In this document: piece by piece, positions 33,235 to 41,011 of the stretch
Position numbering within the stretch: the stretch's first letter is position 1
How the letters are laid out: each line of letters begins with the position of its first letter
Assembly (NCBI RefSeq): GCF_000429945.1
Contig: NZ_AUCV01000014.1
Coordinates: 62,001 to 126,000 of the forward strand
Direction of reading: 5' to 3'
Length of the DNA: 64,000 nucleotides
Source of the DNA: Desulfogranum japonicum DSM 18378
GTDB lineage: Bacteria > Desulfobacterota > Desulfobulbia > Desulfobulbales > Desulfobulbaceae
Made by a program: the position numbers and the translations under genes
Notes under the pieces: model-generated
The model's input: only the letters and a program-made list of their open reading frames with translations
What the model was told of the DNA's origin: nothing
Databases searched by the model: none

Positions 33235-33652
33235 GTTCCTCTCCCTGTTCTGTGCCATAAACTGGTGCTCGCAGTTTTCCCTGCTGCAGATCTTCGACCG
33301 TGACATCAAAGATGTCAGCATATTTTTGCAGGGTACCGGTTCCCAGTCGTTTAAAAAACAGGGGCAGGGTGTGCAGGTAGACGACAATTCGGAGCTGATT
33401 GCTGTACTTGGCCAACAATCCTGTATCCATGTGGTTGATAACCATGTAATAGCGCAGGCAACTCCAGCTGCCACGATGGATTTTCTCTCTGGTGTGCTGA
33501 ATCTGTTTTTCGATTGCGTCCCAGGCTTGCCGGTTGACTATATTTACCGGTTGCCACATATCTCCGGATATCAACTGTTGCCTGCCGTCGTTGCCAGCCT
33601 GGTAGCTGACAGTGGCAATGCCGTTGGTGACGCTTTGTTCTTGCTCTGTCAT
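33221..33652 (-). CDS. Hypothetical protein next to the BtrH-like gene
   Basis: 143 residues. It is basic-to-neutral and has no signal or TM. The middle (WSCLRYYMVINHMDTGLLAKYSNQL) and the C-terminal segment RLGTGTLQKYADIFDVTVEDLQQGKL recall the second half of an XRE-type helix-turn-helix (LaklfgVsvdeLl.G) but a full HTH is not evident. I do not recognise the family. It overlaps the BtrH-like gene by 14 bp and is therefore very likely translated with it, which suggests a helper or partner of the acyltransferase. The upstream gap to the PagL-like gene is 82 bp. Confidence 0.65.
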   Translation of the reverse strand: MTEQEQSVTNGIATVSYQAGNDGRQQLISGDMWQPVNIVNRQAWDAIEKQIQHTREKIHRGSWSCLRYYMVINHMDTGLLAKYSNQLRIVVYLHTLPLFFKRLGTGTLQKYADIFDVTVEDLQQGKLRAPVYGTEQGEEHAAC

Positions 33653-33734
33653 AATACAAATACTGTTAAAACTGTAAACAGGTATAAATACTGGGAAGTT
33701 CTCTGCTGAATCACTTGCTCTATGAGTCGTTAGA

Positions 33735-34340
33735 TTAAAACGAAACGCCGAATAAAACTTTCCACGAATTCAGCGGATCATTGGGTTCCTCACTGCCGCC
33801 ATTGGAAATATGGTGATAGCGAACTTCAAATAGTAAATCATGTTCAGATATACTGTGGTATTTGAGACCTGCTCCAAACTGGTAATTGCCGTTCAGGTCA
33901 GCTCCCATGCCAGGGATATCTGCAAAGTTATACACCGGCCCACCACCACCGAACAGGTATGGTTTCCAGACGGTGTTTGCTGTAAAGGTGTAGGTGGCCA
34001 GAAAATTCATGCCCACCATGGCGGAGGTATCCGGGCTGACTACAACAGAAACAGGTAACTCCAACAGTATGGAGTGAAAGCCCCTGTACCATCCTGAGCC
34101 GATATTGTCAAAGATGATGTGATTGTAGCGAGGGATAATATCCAGAGTTTCCACGCGCTGGGTGGTTTGGCCCCAGTCGGGAACGCTTTGACCATATCCT
34201 CCAAGGAGAGCCCAGTTATCTTTTGATGTGTCGAAGGCGGCATGGGCTGCCGGAGAATACAGGCAACAGGTGAGATTGAGCATGGCGAATACGGCTTTCC
34301 AGGACCAGTTGGCCTGTATAACAGGTAGATATTGTTTCAT
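33735..34340 (-). CDS. PagL-like lipid A deacylase / acyloxyacyl hydrolase family barrel
   Basis: 201 residues from ATG 34340, which gives a convincing signal peptide ending SPAAHA; upstream in-frame starts would only add an unlikely basic extension. The mature part is an eight-strand-type outer-membrane barrel with Gly/aromatic-rich strands and a final strand ending in Phe. The diagnostic motif is EVRYHHISNGG, the HxSN region of PagL with catalytic His177 and Ser179. The third residue of the triad (Glu about 12 residues on) is not where I would expect it (Asn there), so activity needs testing. In the lipid locus it may trim acyl chains from lipid A or from the exported glycolipid at the outer membrane. 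Confidence 0.75.
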   Translation of the reverse strand: MKQYLPVIQANWSWKAVFAMLNLTCCLYSPAAHAAFDTSKDNWALLGGYGQSVPDWGQTTQRVETLDIIPRYNHIIFDNIGSGWYRGFHSILLELPVSVVVSPDTSAMVGMNFLATYTFTANTVWKPYLFGGGGPVYNFADIPGMGADLNGNYQFGAGLKYHSISEHDLLFEVRYHHISNGGSEEPNDPLNSWKVLFGVSF

Positions 34341-34497
34341 GGTGTTTTTCACGTTTTTCCTGGCTGTTTTATTCAAGGTTCCCATCAATGTCCTTACCCT
34401 CAGCATACATGACTATACCACAGACAATCTACAGGCCATCTTGAATAATTGCTTTTTCGTCCAATCTCAGGGGTTATACTTAAAAAAACATCCTCAA

Positions 34498-34572
34498 AGG
34501 TAAGCGTAGACTCCGATATCAACTATATGTCTGCGGAATTTTTCTCTCATGCCTCGGAGCCTGCGTTTACCT
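34498..34572. repeat. Inverted repeat, second repeat family
   Basis: The arms AGGTAAGCGTAGACTCCGA and TCGGAGCCTGCGTTTACCT match at 16 of 19 positions around a 37-base centre. The left arm plus ATATCAAC is nearly identical to the sequence at 28864-28889 (opposite strand), and part of it appears in the element at 5409. It lies in the 308 bp between the PagL-like and deacetylase genes, which has no gene on either strand. Confidence 0.55.
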
Positions 34573-34601
34573 GACCTTGAACGAAAAATCTCAGTATTCA
34601 A

Positions 34602-34629
34602 GATACCCTGCAGACAAATACAGGGTATC
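34602..34629 (-). terminator. Possible terminator hairpin after the deacetylase gene
   Basis: A perfect 9 bp stem GATACCCTG / CAGGGTATC with a 10-base loop begins 20 bp past the stop of the deacetylase gene. On the minus strand it is followed by TTGAATACTGAGATTTTTCG, so the T-tract is late and weak. It may separate the deacetylase end of the operon from the PagL-BtrH-ABC-ACP module. Confidence 0.4.
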
Positions 34630-34648
34630 GGTATTTGAAATATTTGGG

Positions 34649-35455
34649 TCAGCATCTATTTTCCGTAGAGGAATTTACAAGTTCTTCAAGGGGAACAACC
34701 GTGTGGGTTGTGCTCACCACCTGTAGCAGACGGTCCAGTTCTGTTTGCCATTCAAGGAAACGGTCCTCTTCATCTGGCGCGATATCGTGGAGCAGGATAA
34801 TACAGCCAGGTTGGAGGCATCTGGTAATTTTTGCCGCAAGTGCACGTACGGTTCTGTTTCCCCTGTCATACGCACGGCAATTGGCAGAGACAGCGGTAAG
34901 TTGTTCTCGGACGAGTACTTTTGTTAAGCGTGGCCCGGTGATACCGACAGGAGGGCGAAAAAAGACCGGCCTGGAACCAAGCTGGCTCAGTACATATTGG
35001 GTTTTTCTTACTTCGCTTGCGATGGTTCGCTGTGTCCGCAGCATGAGCGTATAATCATGATTCCAGGAATGGTTGCCGATGCTGTGCCCCTGACGTAAAA
35101 TCTCTTTGACTATCTCCGGGTATTGCTGTGCTTTTTTACCTATGAGGAAAAAGGTTGCAGTGAGATTGTGGCGTGCAAGGAGTTTCAGAACCACAGGGGT
35201 GGAAAGAGGAGAGGGGCCGTCATCAAAAGTGAGCGCAATATCTCGTGCCTGCCTGGAACCACGGCTGATCACTGGCAGGTAAAATCCCACTGTGGAGAGG
35301 AATGGTGCCCATGCGCAGACAAGGAGAAACAAACACAGGGGGATCAGGGACCAGAAAGGATGCAGGAATGCCAGCACCATGGCCAAGCCGATACTTAGCA
35401 TGCCGGTCTTTTCGGCAAGGGTCAGGGGATTTTGTGGGTGAGGTAACATCTTCAT
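34649..35455 (-). CDS. NodB-type polysaccharide deacetylase, membrane-anchored
   Basis: 268 residues from ATG 35455. Two N-terminal TM segments (about 15-60) lead into a NodB homology domain: TFDDGPSPLSTPVVL (motif 1, Asp pair), HSIGNHSWNHDY (motif 2, H-x3-H), FFRPPVG (motif 3) and the late ILLHD (motif 5 His). These carbohydrate esterase 4 residues point to a metal-dependent N-deacetylase acting outside the inner membrane, or at its cytoplasmic face depending on orientation. Because it lies 4 bp after the MMPL-methyltransferase stop, its substrate is likely a glycolipid made by the locus; a free amine so produced could be the acceptor for the BtrH-like acyltransferase. That link is speculative. 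Confidence 0.85.
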   Translation of the reverse strand: MKMLPHPQNPLTLAEKTGMLSIGLAMVLAFLHPFWSLIPLCLFLLVCAWAPFLSTVGFYLPVISRGSRQARDIALTFDDGPSPLSTPVVLKLLARHNLTATFFLIGKKAQQYPEIVKEILRQGHSIGNHSWNHDYTLMLRTQRTIASEVRKTQYVLSQLGSRPVFFRPPVGITGPRLTKVLVREQLTAVSANCRAYDRGNRTVRALAAKITRCLQPGCIILLHDIAPDEEDRFLEWQTELDRLLQVVSTTHTVVPLEELVNSSTENRC

Positions 35456-35459
35456 GGGC

Positions 35460-38400
35460 TTAGTTGATAGCCTCACAGATAATCCAGATGAGTTCAGGGT
35501 TATTGCCTGAAACTTCACTGACAGAAACCGTTAATCCCGCTTGTTTGCAAAGATCCGCAATATGTTCCCTGGATCTGTAGTGGGCCTGTCCGCCGTGCAG
35601 TCTGATGCGAATATCTTCCAGGTGCCATGACCAGGAGCGTTTACCCTGTGGTCGGATAACAAATCGGATGGCCAGAATACCGTGGTCACGCAGTATGTGT
35701 CTGCAGTTGGTCAGCAGTTGCTTCAGGCATTGTTCATCCAGGTAATGGAGCATATCCAACAGCAGAATACAATCGGCTTTTCCGGGTATCTGCGGCAGGT
35801 CTGGTGCAAATCCCCGTATGGCTTTCCCTCTGTCCTGAAAGGCAAAAGAAGCTACCCGAACACGCTCAGGATCAGGATCCAGGGCATATACCTTTGCCTG
35901 GGGGTATTGTTCCAGGCACCAACATGCCGGAACACCATACCCGCAACCAATGTCAACGATGGTGCGGATGTTTTGTTCTCTGGCCAGAAAACCGCTAAGA
36001 TCCCTGCATATGGGATCAAACCGCATTTTCCAGTGGGCAAATTGTCTGGGGTAGGCCTCCAGAGTACGGTAGCGGCGATCAACCCGCTGTTCAGCAGTCG
36101 CAGCCTTCCTGCCTGTGAAAGAGGGTGAAGGCCGCAGATATGCCTCTAACAGAGGTGGCAGAAGAAAAAAGGTTCCAACCAGGGAATACCCGATGCCAAG
36201 CAGGGAGGTTATGCCGATGCTTTTTAAGAGTGAATGTTCAGCAAGGCAGAGAACACCAAAACCAATCATGGTGGAGGTGCCAGCTATGAAAACCGCCAAA
36301 CGCACCAGGGAGTAAGACGGGTGTGAGCTGTCTCTGTAGCGTTGGTGGGCACGGGCACAGAAAATCGAGTAATCAACCCCCATGCCCAGGATGACGATGG
36401 AGAGCATCAGGGAGGGGATATCCAGCGGACGTCCAAGCAGATGTAGCGTGCCTAGGGTACATATATAGGAAAAAGCAGGTGGCAGCAGGGTCAGCAGAGT
36501 CAGCCGGATGTCCAGGTAAAACAGAAAAAGCAGCAGGGCAACGCTGCAGGCAATGGCAAAAAAAAGGAACCTGAACGTAGAAAAGAGCAGCTCTGCCAGG
36601 TGGCTGGTGAACAGGTTGGTGTCGAACAGGCTGCCTTCCTGACTGTATCGGGAGAATATGGCAGCGCTGTCGTAGGTTGTTCCAGGGTGCAGGTTGATGT
36701 ATTGGCCATACCCCTTTTCCTGTTTGGTGATACCCAGCATCTGATAGTATTCTGCGGGAATCGGTTGTACCTGTACAGCATTACCGGGGTGCAGAAGTTT
36801 GGTGAATTCTGTGAATGCATCAGCTGTGAAGCCATAGTTTGCTGAAACTCTCCGTAGGGTAGTGGTGACTTCTTGAATTTTTTCCTGTGTCCAGAAATTT
36901 TCCCAGGCATGGAGATTTTTCTCTGCTCTGTCTTTTCCGGGAAAAACCATGGAAGGCACAAAGGTGCTCTCCAGCTGGTTGTTGCCTCTATCAGCCTCAA
37001 CCATTTCCAGCACACGGTCGTTATGATTTTGCAGTTGTGCAAATGTAGGTGCCGTATGCATGAAGAATATCTGCTGATCCATATTTCCCCAGACAGAGGA
37101 AAACAGGCTATCTGCCTCCATGGTTGCTTCACTGACTGTGTTCATACTGCTGAGGCTCACATGAAATTCGGGTCTGGCAAAACAGAGTAGCCCCAGGGCC
37201 AGTACAGCGGTAGTGATGCTGCCGAATTTGCCTGTGTGGTAAAGCCTGTCAATGAAGCTGCGCAGCGGCTGCGTACGCCGGGATAGTGGCTTGAGAGCCG
37301 GAAACACAGCGGGAAAAATCCAATGCACGATAACATAGGAAAAGAAAATTCCCAGGGCGGTAAATTGGCCAAGCTCTGTGAATATGGGAAAGTTACCGCA
37401 ACTGAGCAGAAGAAACGCCCCTATGGAAGTGATTACAGCCATGATACCAACGCTGCGGACCTCTCTGGATGCTTCATTGCCTGTTGTCTGTTTTTTGCGG
37501 TCCAGGAAAAGCAGGTAGGTGACCCCGTGATCAACGGTTATGGATATGATGGCACTGCCAAAACCAAGCACCATGATGGAGATGGAATCATGGAACAGCG
37601 AATACACACACAGCGCAATACCCATACCGGCAAAGGCGGGAAGCAGGCTGAGCATGCCTATCAGCGGCCTGGGAAAAGAAATGAAAAGTAACAGGCAGAT
37701 GCCAGCTGTTGCCAGCAGGAGTGCCCGGTTGACATCGTGGCGGATAATTCGTTCATTGTCCAGGGCTGCACGAAAAGCGCCAACCGGGGTCAGAGTGATT
37801 TTTTTATCTGAGCTGAATGTGTGCTGAACTGCCTGGGCTGCCTGTTGGATATGTTCTGTGAGCTGGCGGGCTGAGGATGTATCCGTACCGTTGGCCAGGG
37901 GCCTGGCTGTAACCAGCATGTGCTGGCGGTCGGTTGAGAGCAGGCGTCCCTTGTAAATTCTGGCATTCAGGGTCGGAGCCAGAGGAGCAAGCCTGGCCAT
38001 GACCAGATCTTTAAAGCCCAGGGGGTCCAGGGCTATGAAGCGTGCCTGCCCCATGCCTTCCATGGATGCCAGATCGCTATGGAGTTTAGCGATACGTTGC
38101 TCTATGCTGGCAGGATGCACGAGCGGGGCAACCTGTTCTCGGAGTTCTGCGGCAGTGAAGAGCTGGGGAAGGTTTTTGGCAATGGTGGTGGCAAGACCGG
38201 GAATGAGCTGGGCGTAATCGGAAGAACCCACCTGGGCAAAGAGCCCGCTGTCGGTCAGGTGCTGTTCCAGCATGGTGCAGACTGCTGCCAACAGGTCAGG
38301 ATCCTGGCCTTCGTACATGACATCAATGGCAATCTGATCCTGGAGGGGGTGATGTTCAAAAACCGAAAGCCCGTTGGTAATGATAGTGTCATTGGCAGGC

Positions 38401-38504
38401 AAAGAACGAATCACATCTGTGTCGATATGTAGACGGTAAACACCAATCCCCGTACATACGAGGGTGGCAACCAGAAAGAGCAGGAGATAACGAAGGCGTG
38501 ACAT
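35460..38504 (-). CDS. MMPL/RND exporter fused to a SAM-dependent methyltransferase
   Basis: 1,014 residues. Residues 1 to about 800 form a 12-TM MMPL-type exporter in two halves: TM1 at 5-21, a first large periplasmic loop, TM bundle GMLSLLPAFAGMGIALCVYS and ISITVDHGVTYLLFLDRKKQ, then the second half with LSIVILGMGVDYSIFCARAHQRY. The Asp residues in VDHGVTYL and VDYSIF are the proton-relay positions. After a linker, residues about 840-1014 are a class I methyltransferase: VDIGCGYGVPACW (motif I, near 848), VYALDPDPERV and LLLDMLHYLD. ApeM exporters in APE loci are MMPL proteins, and a methyltransferase is usually a separate protein there. The fusion suggests methylation at the cytoplasmic mouth of the exporter or simply gene fusion. 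Confidence 0.88.
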   Translation of the reverse strand: MSRLRYLLLFLVATLVCTGIGVYRLHIDTDVIRSLPANDTIITNGLSVFEHHPLQDQIAIDVMYEGQDPDLLAAVCTMLEQHLTDSGLFAQVGSSDYAQLIPGLATTIAKNLPQLFTAAELREQVAPLVHPASIEQRIAKLHSDLASMEGMGQARFIALDPLGFKDLVMARLAPLAPTLNARIYKGRLLSTDRQHMLVTARPLANGTDTSSARQLTEHIQQAAQAVQHTFSSDKKITLTPVGAFRAALDNERIIRHDVNRALLLATAGICLLLFISFPRPLIGMLSLLPAFAGMGIALCVYSLFHDSISIMVLGFGSAIISITVDHGVTYLLFLDRKKQTTGNEASREVRSVGIMAVITSIGAFLLLSCGNFPIFTELGQFTALGIFFSYVIVHWIFPAVFPALKPLSRRTQPLRSFIDRLYHTGKFGSITTAVLALGLLCFARPEFHVSLSSMNTVSEATMEADSLFSSVWGNMDQQIFFMHTAPTFAQLQNHNDRVLEMVEADRGNNQLESTFVPSMVFPGKDRAEKNLHAWENFWTQEKIQEVTTTLRRVSANYGFTADAFTEFTKLLHPGNAVQVQPIPAEYYQMLGITKQEKGYGQYINLHPGTTYDSAAIFSRYSQEGSLFDTNLFTSHLAELLFSTFRFLFFAIACSVALLLFLFYLDIRLTLLTLLPPAFSYICTLGTLHLLGRPLDIPSLMLSIVILGMGVDYSIFCARAHQRYRDSSHPSYSLVRLAVFIAGTSTMIGFGVLCLAEHSLLKSIGITSLLGIGYSLVGTFFLLPPLLEAYLRPSPSFTGRKAATAEQRVDRRYRTLEAYPRQFAHWKMRFDPICRDLSGFLAREQNIRTIVDIGCGYGVPACWCLEQYPQAKVYALDPDPERVRVASFAFQDRGKAIRGFAPDLPQIPGKADCILLLDMLHYLDEQCLKQLLTNCRHILRDHGILAIRFVIRPQGKRSWSWHLEDIRIRLHGGQAHYRSREHIADLCKQAGLTVSVSEVSGNNPELIWIICEAIN

Positions 38505-38512
38505 AGATAGTA

Positions 38513-39235
38513 TTATACAAGAAAGCTGACTGTTAACAAGAGCAGCACGATGAGCGGAAAGGCTGTGAACAGGAGCTTGTGGTTCTGGTAGAGTTCATTG
38601 GCCCGCTGGATAAATGGCAGGCCTCCCAATGCCTGGCGCAGCCAGGTGATGATAACGGTTTGGTTATCCGAGCCTTGCAGGCCCTGGTACGCACACATGG
38701 GATAGATGGCAAAGGCATTGCGGCAGGTTCTCCGCAACATCTCATCCCAGGGGGTACCGTCGAATTTTTTGTCTGCCAGAGTTTCGGCAAAGGAACGGTT
38801 AAGCGCATAGGCATGGGCCAGACAGCGATACTGCACCGTAACCAGTTCGCTGGAAGCTGTTTTCCTGCTGCCTGAGGTTATGCCACCAAGAAGGAACATG
38901 TCCCAGGTTGGCATGGTTTTCAGATAATTGCAGGCAGCTTGCAGCGTTTTTGCTGAAAAGTTTTTGAAGAACACATCGTCTTCAAAAATCAGCAGCGTTC
39001 GGGCTTCACTTTCCAGCGCCTTGAGGATGCATTGGCGGTGGGATTCAAAAATACCTTGCTCTCTGTTTTTCGGGTGTTTGTCCACCACAAGGAATTCCAC
39101 ACGATCTTCCAGACCGACGGCAGAGAACTGTTCATGGGCCTTATGATATCGATCCGGTCTTTCCTGCAGAGTGATGCATATGATAGAGTCAAAAAATGAC
39201 CAGCTGTCGGTTTGTTGGTCCTCAGGAGATTGCAT
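38513..39235 (-). CDS. Glycosyltransferase family 25-like protein with C-terminal membrane anchor
   Basis: 240 residues. The N-terminal part FDSIICITLQERPDRYHKAHEQF (about 15-37) and ESHRQCILKALESEARTLLIFEDDVFF (about 69-95, with the EDD metal motif) are the GT25 / LPS glycosyltransferase signature. GTPWDEML and the final TM LLFTAFPLIVLLLLTVSFL (about 218-239) follow. It should transfer a hexose from a UDP-sugar at the cytoplasmic face of the inner membrane. With a GT2 encoded further upstream, the locus product is probably glycosylated with at least one sugar. The gap to the MMPL gene is 8 bp. Confidence 0.82.
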   Translation of the reverse strand: MQSPEDQQTDSWSFFDSIICITLQERPDRYHKAHEQFSAVGLEDRVEFLVVDKHPKNREQGIFESHRQCILKALESEARTLLIFEDDVFFKNFSAKTLQAACNYLKTMPTWDMFLLGGITSGSRKTASSELVTVQYRCLAHAYALNRSFAETLADKKFDGTPWDEMLRRTCRNAFAIYPMCAYQGLQGSDNQTVIITWLRQALGGLPFIQRANELYQNHKLLFTAFPLIVLLLLTVSFLV

Positions 39236-39362
39236 GGTGTTATATCTATTGCTTGGGGCGACTATTTTGGTGTAAACTTTCTCAAGTACGCTATCTTTTG
39301 CTGGCCCTGCAAGGAATGCTTACGCAAAGGGCGTGCCTGTAAATTAAACGTTACATTTTTTT

Positions 39363-39716
39363 ATGACTCGCTGGATCACATCACCTGTACAACGTCTTGC
39401 AGAAACAGCTTATGTTCGTTCGGCCATGGAAGAACAGGCCGATCTTTCTGCCTTCAAGCAACGACCTACACCAAGAATCATTGCAGGCGTATCAGCCATT
39501 GGTTTCAGTTATCTCATAGGCTGGCCTGCGGTGACAGCCCTGGGCATTCTTGCCGTCAAATTTCATAACCACTGGATAGCCACCATCGGCGGACCACTGA
39601 CCTATGGGCTGTCACATCTGGTCTTTATGCTCGGGATGTATCTTGCCGGGGCTGAGTATACTATGATTTTTTTTCGATGGTTGACCAGACTGACTATGGA
39701 AAAACTCCTATCCTGA
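39363..39716 (+). CDS. Small membrane protein of unknown function, opposite strand
   Basis: 117 residues with two or three hydrophobic segments (about 40-66, 75-95, 97-105; IIAGVSAIGFSYLIGWPAVTAL and LVFMLGMYLAGAEYTMIFF) and short charged ends. It is the only plus-strand gene within about 33 kb of minus-strand genes. It starts 127 bp from the divergent GT25-like gene, so a promoter must lie in that gap, and it ends exactly where the convergent dehydratase gene ends (stop codons adjacent at 39716/39717). No SD is evident and I do not recognise the family. The clean amino-acid pattern and the exact fit between neighbours favour a real gene. Confidence 0.6.
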   Translation: MTRWITSPVQRLAETAYVRSAMEEQADLSAFKQRPTPRIIAGVSAIGFSYLIGWPAVTALGILAVKFHNHWIATIGGPLTYGLSHLVFMLGMYLAGAEYTMIFFRWLTRLTMEKLLS

Positions 39717-40535
39717 TCATTTCTTTATAGCCAGGCTGCTGCTCACATCCCTCATACGCACACTGTGAATGGCTTCATAGACTTTTTGTTCTTCATCCAT
39801 GATATGTATATCAAAGAGGAGTTCTTCCCCATGACTTTGCACTTGATGGATTGTGGTCGTATAGCGCTGGCCCGGTTGTGTAGGGCGATAAATAATGCGC
39901 TGTGCAAATCCCACGGGGAAGGGGATGTAGTCAACTGATTGCTGGCCAAGGACACAGGCTGCGTGGAGTGCACCGTCCAGTGGGAAAGGGGAGCCAAGTC
40001 GGTGTCGTCTTTCTCTGGATAATGGGAAATCAGGTGCCTGCAATTCACCGAGAGCCCATCCGGAACCAAGGCGAAGGGTGCCGGTAAGTGTCTGATAGGA
40101 TGGACCAAAGGGGACCAGGCGACTATAGATATGTCTGCTGTCGACTTCCTTAAAGTGGTTGCCGGGCAATGTCATGGGAGAGCCTGGATCCGGGGCATTT
40201 GTATCTGTGGAGAATCCAACTGAACCATGCTCAATCATGCGGGTCATGGCCTTGAGTTTGACCCGTGTGAGCAGTTTGGCGTGAACGGTTTTTGCTGCAG
40301 GTTCTGTCAGTTCAACGACAACGTCGACTTTTTCACCTGCTTGGGGGAGAACCAGAAATTTGGCAAAAACTGCATCGTGCATGGATTGGGCCGTGCAAGC
40401 CGTATATGTTTCGGCAACCTGCTCTGCCAGCAGTTGCATGGTTTCCACTGCCGGCAGCACAACGCGGCCCTGAAAGCAGTGATCCTTGAACCACGGCTGA
40501 ACCCTGATGCTCTGCTCGAAGCGCTGTTTTTCCAT
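39717..40535 (-). CDS. Discrete PKS-type dehydratase (double hotdog, PS-DH-like)
   Basis: 272 residues. The first hotdog carries FKDHCFQGRVVLPAV, the HxxxGxxxxP motif with catalytic His19. The second carries PFPLDGALHAACVLG with catalytic Asp187 and His191 (DxxxH/Q). YSRLVPFGPSYQTL lies between, where polyketide synthase DH domains have their conserved Y.....G..YG-like segment. This is the fold of dehydratase domains in modular PKSs and PUFA synthases, found here as a free-standing protein. It would remove water from 3-hydroxyacyl-ACPs to give trans double bonds. The start overlaps the thioesterase stop (TAATG). It is the third dehydratase-type protein of the locus, with the ApeI- and ApeP-like ones. 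Confidence 0.82.
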   Translation of the reverse strand: MEKQRFEQSIRVQPWFKDHCFQGRVVLPAVETMQLLAEQVAETYTACTAQSMHDAVFAKFLVLPQAGEKVDVVVELTEPAAKTVHAKLLTRVKLKAMTRMIEHGSVGFSTDTNAPDPGSPMTLPGNHFKEVDSRHIYSRLVPFGPSYQTLTGTLRLGSGWALGELQAPDFPLSRERRHRLGSPFPLDGALHAACVLGQQSVDYIPFPVGFAQRIIYRPTQPGQRYTTTIHQVQSHGEELLFDIHIMDEEQKVYEAIHSVRMRDVSSSLAIKK

Positions 40536-41011
40536 TACTCGGGAAAAGATTTCCAGAGATTTATGGTTTTCTCATCAATCTCCACGGGAATGAGCTTATC
40601 ATTCACAGCACAGTGCTTGGTAAAACCGGTACAGCAGATTTCTCCGTTGTCAGCCCTGGTGATGATATAATCAAACTGCAACTTTACCATCTCCATTTGA
40701 GCTGGTCTGGTCTGAATGTACATCAGGTCGTCGTAAAACAGAGGCGAATAGTAGTTGAGCCCGGTTTGGATGATAGGATAGATGAATCCGCTTTCTTCAA
40801 TTTCCTTATACGGATAGTTGGCTTCACGCATCAGGGAGGCCCTGCCAAATTCAAAATATTTTAAATAATTGGCATGGTATACAACCTGGGAACGGTCAGT
40901 GTCCACATACAGGGTGCGCAGTTCGCAGCGGTGCCAGACAAGGCCGCTGTTGGCATCTCGGACGTAACTGGTTCCTTCCAGGAATTCGGGTATAAATGGT
41001 TTTGGTCGCAT
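40535..41011 (-). CDS. 4HBT-family (YbgC/FcbC-like) acyl thioesterase
   Basis: 158 residues, a single hotdog. LRTLYVDTDRSQVVYHANYLKYFEFGRASLMRE (about 32-64) is the standard 4HBT signature, including the catalytic Asp in YVDTDRSQVVYH. It should release acyl chains from ACP or CoA in the cytoplasm, or remove wrong intermediates. It is coupled by one-base overlaps both to the upstream ketosynthase (TGATG) and the downstream dehydratase (TAATG), so the three are almost certainly made together. In APE loci a thioesterase (ApeK-like) occurs at a similar place. Confidence 0.88.
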   Translation of the reverse strand: MRPKPFIPEFLEGTSYVRDANSGLVWHRCELRTLYVDTDRSQVVYHANYLKYFEFGRASLMREANYPYKEIEESGFIYPIIQTGLNYYSPLFYDDLMYIQTRPAQMEMVKLQFDYIITRADNGEICCTGFTKHCAVNDKLIPVEIDEKTINLWKSFPE

